64,000 bases of DNA, from contig JAHBVG010000024.1 in assembly GCA_019637695.1 (NCBI GenBank), positions 16,112 through 80,111 of the forward strand, given 5' to 3'. The DNA comes from Caldilineaceae bacterium. GTDB lineage: Bacteria; Chloroflexota; Anaerolineae; Caldilineales; Caldilineaceae. Of the stretch, positions 61,703 through 64,000 are shown in pieces (within the stretch, counting starts at the first letter, position 1; each line of letters opens with the position of its first letter). Made by a program: the position numbers and the translations under genes. Under the pieces are notes generated by a model that worked only from the letters and a program-made list of their open reading frames with translations, was not told the origin of the DNA and made no database searches.

Positions 61703-62791
61703 ATGCAAATCACCTCCATAGAAACGTTCGTGCAGGGCCAGCGGTTGGGGCTGATACGCGTCACCGCAGAGGACGGCTCCACCGGCTGGGGGCAGATGGC
61801 CCCAACCAACGCCGACATTACGGCGACCGTGCTGCACCGGCAGGTCGCGCCCATTGCCCTGGGTTGGGACGCCGCCGATCTCGACGGCCTCAACGACGCC
61901 GTCATCGAGGGGACCTACAAATTCCCCGGCACGTATGTCTGCCGCGCCCCGGCCGGGATCGACACCGCGCTCTGGGATCTGCGCGGACGGCAGCAGGGCA
62001 AGAGCGTCTGCGCGTTGATCGGCGGCGTCCCCCGCCCCTTCCCCGTCTATGGATCGAGTACCAGCCGCAAGATCAGCCCGGCGGACGACGCCGCGCGCAT
62101 GGTCCGTCTGCGCGACGAGAAGGGTTTCCGCGCCTTCAAGATGAAGATCGGCAAGCGCGGCGGCCACGACGCCGACGAATGGCCGGGTCGCAGCGAGGCG
62201 ATCATCATGGCTACACGAAATGCGCTTGGGCCGGAGATTGCGCTGATGGCCGACGCCAACAGTTGTTACACCCCGCCCCGCGCCGTCGAGATCGGGCGGT
62301 TGCTCGAAGACCAGAATTTCGCCCACTTCGAGGAACCCTGCCCTTACTGGGAATTGGAATGGACCGCCGAGGTGGCGGCGGCGCTGACGATCCCCGTGGC
62401 CGGCGGCGAACAGGATTACGACCTCAAGCAGTGGCAACGGCTGATCGGCGGCAGGGTGATCGACATTGCCCAGCCCGATCTCTGCTACGTGGGCGGCATG
62501 ACGCGGGCGCTGCGCGTGGCGAAACTGGCCGAGGAAGCCGCGCTACCCGTCGTTCCCCATTCGGCCAACCACTCGTTCACCACGCTCTGCGCCCTCCACC
62601 TCATGGGCGCCATCCCCAACGCCGGTCCCTATGTGGAGTTCTCCATCGAGGATCAGAGCGCGTTTGCCGATCTCTACCTTCCCCAATTGCAGGTGATCGA
62701 CGGCCATGTGCAGATCCCCGACGGGCCGGGCTGGGGCGTGGAGATCAACCCGGCGTGGCTCGAACGGGCGGAGCGGGTGGCGTCGGCGTAG
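61703..62791 (+). CDS. Mandelate racemase/muconate lactonizing enzyme-family protein
   Basis: A 362-residue enolase-superfamily enzyme. The start is the ATG at 61703 behind AAGGAA; the in-frame upstream part is repeat sequence. The capping domain covers residues 1-120. The barrel has the catalytic K-x-K (FKMKIGK), metal ligands Asp (MADANSCY), Glu (HFEEPCPY) and Glu (AGGEQDY), and the likely catalytic His in VVPHSANHS. These enzymes abstract a proton alpha to a carboxylate, usually as sugar-acid dehydratases. Reaction unknown. The stop codon lies in the first heptamer of the following repeat. Confidence 0.88.
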   Translation: MQITSIETFVQGQRLGLIRVTAEDGSTGWGQMAPTNADITATVLHRQVAPIALGWDAADLDGLNDAVIEGTYKFPGTYVCRAPAGIDTALWDLRGRQQGKSVCALIGGVPRPFPVYGSSTSRKISPADDAARMVRLRDEKGFRAFKMKIGKRGGHDADEWPGRSEAIIMATRNALGPEIALMADANSCYTPPRAVEIGRLLEDQNFAHFEEPCPYWELEWTAEVAAALTIPVAGGEQDYDLKQWQRLIGGRVIDIAQPDLCYVGGMTRALRVAKLAEEAALPVVPHSANHSFTTLCALHLMGAIPNAGPYVEFSIEDQSAFADLYLPQLQVIDGHVQIPDGPGWGVEINPAWLERAERVASA

Positions 62792-62954
62792 TGCGTAGTG
62801 CGTAATACTTGGAACGATTGTCGCCTGCAAACCTGCAAACCTGCCCCCTGCAAACCTGCAACCTTGCAACCTGCCACCACTTTTGCCTTTTGGTTTTTGC
62901 CTTTTGCCTTTACTCTTCTGCCCTGACTGCCCCTTGCAACCTGCCACCTTTACG
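62788..62954 (+). repeat. Composite heptamer spacer
   Basis: GTAGTGC twice and GTAATAC begin in the TAG stop of the preceding gene. Then GATTGTCGCCTGCAAACC and repeated TGCAAACC/TGCAACC words, and CTTTTGCC units follow. The order matches the array at 34.9-35.1 kb. The remainder to 63072 has no gene. Confidence 0.8.
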
Positions 62955-63072
62955 GGTATGCTTCCCCTGCGCGGATCATCCCGCGCCGTCTGCGGACCAT
63001 CGCCGCCAGCATCGTCGCCTTCCCCCTCGGACGATTCTTTCGCCGCACACCCCACACAGGGGAGAATCTGCC

Positions 63073-64000
63073 ATGCCCATTTCCTTTGCCCAGACCGCCG
63101 GGTTCACCTGCCCCGGTTGCCGCCGCCCGTTTGAGGCCGAGATCTGGCTGATCGTAGATACCGCCGAGCGTCCCGATCTGCTGGACCGCCTGGCCGCGGG
63201 CACGCTGCACGATCTGCCCTGCCCCGCCTGCGGCCACGCCGGTACCGTGGACGCGCCCATCCTCGTCTTCCACACACAGGGCAATACCCAGCACGACGCA
63301 GACGCGCCAGGTTCACTTGACCCACCATCAGTCCCCTCCCTGCGCACTTTGCGGGGAGGGTTAGGGAGGGGTCTTCTCTTCTCCCCCGCCGGGCGCACCA
63401 GCCCCGAAGAGGACCGCCAACACGCCGGCGGCCTGCTGGGGTTGCTGGCCGAGCGGTTGGGCGAACGCTGGGACGACGCCTGGCTGCAAACGGTGCAGAC
63501 CGTGCCGCGCCCCCTGTTGCCCGCTGCCCTGGCTGATAACCCCAATGCCGCGCTGGCGCAGATGCAGGCCGAGATGGCCGCGGCGCTGGAGCAGATGCGC
63601 CAGGAGGATCCCGAAACCTTTGCTCAATTGGAAGCCGCCGCCCGCCGTTTGGCAGAGGAAAGCCAAAAGGATGATGAAGATGATGAGGAGAGCGGGGAGG
63701 AACTACCGCCGCTACTGTGGCTGCTCAACGACTTTGTTTCCGCCGACAGTTGGGACGAATCGCAGCGGATTGTAGAAGCCCACCCCGATCTGCTGACCGA
63801 TGAAGCTGTAGAGATGCTGGATCAGTTGGCGGCGGCGGCGCGGGCGCAGGGGGATGCCGGGCATGAACAACTCTTTGGCGAACACCGCGACCTGCTGCGC
63901 CGCTGCCAGCAAGCCGGCGTGGCGCGCGCCTTTGCCGAAAAAACCCTGCCGGCGGAGGCGCTGGCGCAGGCCGAAGCGCTGGGCATCACGCCGGAAGAGT
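63073..64000 (+). CDS. CpXC-domain protein (3' end outside window)
   Basis: At least 309 residues, open to the window end. The start is the ATG at 63073 behind GGGGAGA. The N-terminus has two Cys pairs (FTCPGCRRPF and LPCPACGHAG) typical of the CpXC zinc-ribbon-like domain. A low-complexity insert, residues about 83-107, coincides with a palindromic repeat in the DNA. An acidic stretch (KDDEDDEESGEE) and helical, TPR-like sequence follow. CpXC domains in these bacteria often head large multidomain signalling proteins with TPR or CHAT parts, so the missing end may hold the effector. Function unknown. Confidence 0.78.
   Translation, partial: MPISFAQTAGFTCPGCRRPFEAEIWLIVDTAERPDLLDRLAAGTLHDLPCPACGHAGTVDAPILVFHTQGNTQHDADAPGSLDPPSVPSLRTLRGGLGRGLLFSPAGRTSPEEDRQHAGGLLGLLAERLGERWDDAWLQTVQTVPRPLLPAALADNPNAALAQMQAEMAAALEQMRQEDPETFAQLEAAARRLAEESQKDDEDDEESGEELPPLLWLLNDFVSADSWDESQRIVEAHPDLLTDEAVEMLDQLAAAARAQGDAGHEQLFGEHRDLLRRCQQAGVARAFAEKTLPAEALAQAEALGITPEE
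63330..63377. repeat. Palindromic repeat inside the CpXC reading frame
   Basis: TCCCCTCCCTGCGCA followed by TGCGGGGAGGGTTAGGGAGGGG forms an imperfect GC-rich inverted repeat. It stays in frame and encodes a Ser/Leu/Arg/Gly-rich insert. It looks like an intergenic-type repeat that entered a coding region. Confidence 0.6.

Noticed and set aside
61354..62805. 483-codon plus-strand frame across the aldo/keto reductase end and enolase-family gene
   Set aside because: It is an out-of-frame shadow with Arg/Pro-rich nonsense; the real frames have intact catalytic motifs.

Overview
The window is high-GC bacterial DNA, probably from a filamentous Chloroflexota of the Anaerolineae/Caldilineae type. That placement is an inference. 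It rests on large secreted mosaic proteins ending in a YLP-x-V-x-R tail, two BTAD-STAND regulators, a CheB-CheR-PAS-NarL-type hybrid kinase, a SpoVS homologue, a CpXC protein, and intergenic space full of short tandem repeats. No phage, plasmid, IS transposase or CRISPR array was seen.

Layout. (1) 1-8.4 kb: a myo-inositol catabolism cluster (iolB, iolC, iolG, iolD, iolA) interrupted by a Pro/Thr-rich secreted protein and by an oppositely oriented PIN toxin-antitoxin pair. An iolE homologue lies apart at 25.2 kb behind an unusual Rossmann-fold oxidoreductase. Together these cover oxidation of inositol, dehydration, ring opening, isomerisation, phosphorylation and the final semialdehyde dehydrogenase; no aldolase, transporter or repressor is visible. 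(2) 8.5-24 kb: an Rhs/YD-repeat surface protein split by one in-frame amber codon, a 1,837-residue adhesin-like mosaic, a single-domain globin and a BTAD-NB-ARC-TPR regulator. (3) 26-31 kb: a secreted glycoside-hydrolase-like protein, then cysK and cysE. (4) 31-37 kb: MoxR ATPase, DUF58 and DUF4129 genes followed by a CHAT-protease-like protein. (5) 37-42 kb: a decaying restriction-modification locus with two methylase-like proteins, a GIY-YIG/helicase pseudogene with an internal deletion, and a HigB toxin remnant, followed by an AviRa-type 23S rRNA methyltransferase. (6) 42.8-48 kb: a MauG-type dihaem peroxidase with a FixH/YtkA-like partner, two hypothetical genes and a pyruvate-oxidase-like enzyme. 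(7) 48-64 kb: a two-component pair, a dihydroorotate-dehydrogenase-like protein, tRNA-Gly(CCC) with clear promoter and terminator, an SLC13-type transporter, spoVS, a membrane-anchored BTAD-STAND-WD40 protein, an aldo/keto reductase, an enolase-superfamily enzyme, and a CpXC protein cut by the window end.

The most unusual signal is between the genes. At least ten spacers are built from 7-bp-phased repeat words, often starting at a stop codon and sometimes ending at the next ribosome site or start codon. A separate family of about 92-bp imperfect palindromes with a GGTCCGTGACC-type core occurs five times in both orientations. These two families, the broken Rhs and helicase genes, and the shared C-terminal tail are the points most worth following up.
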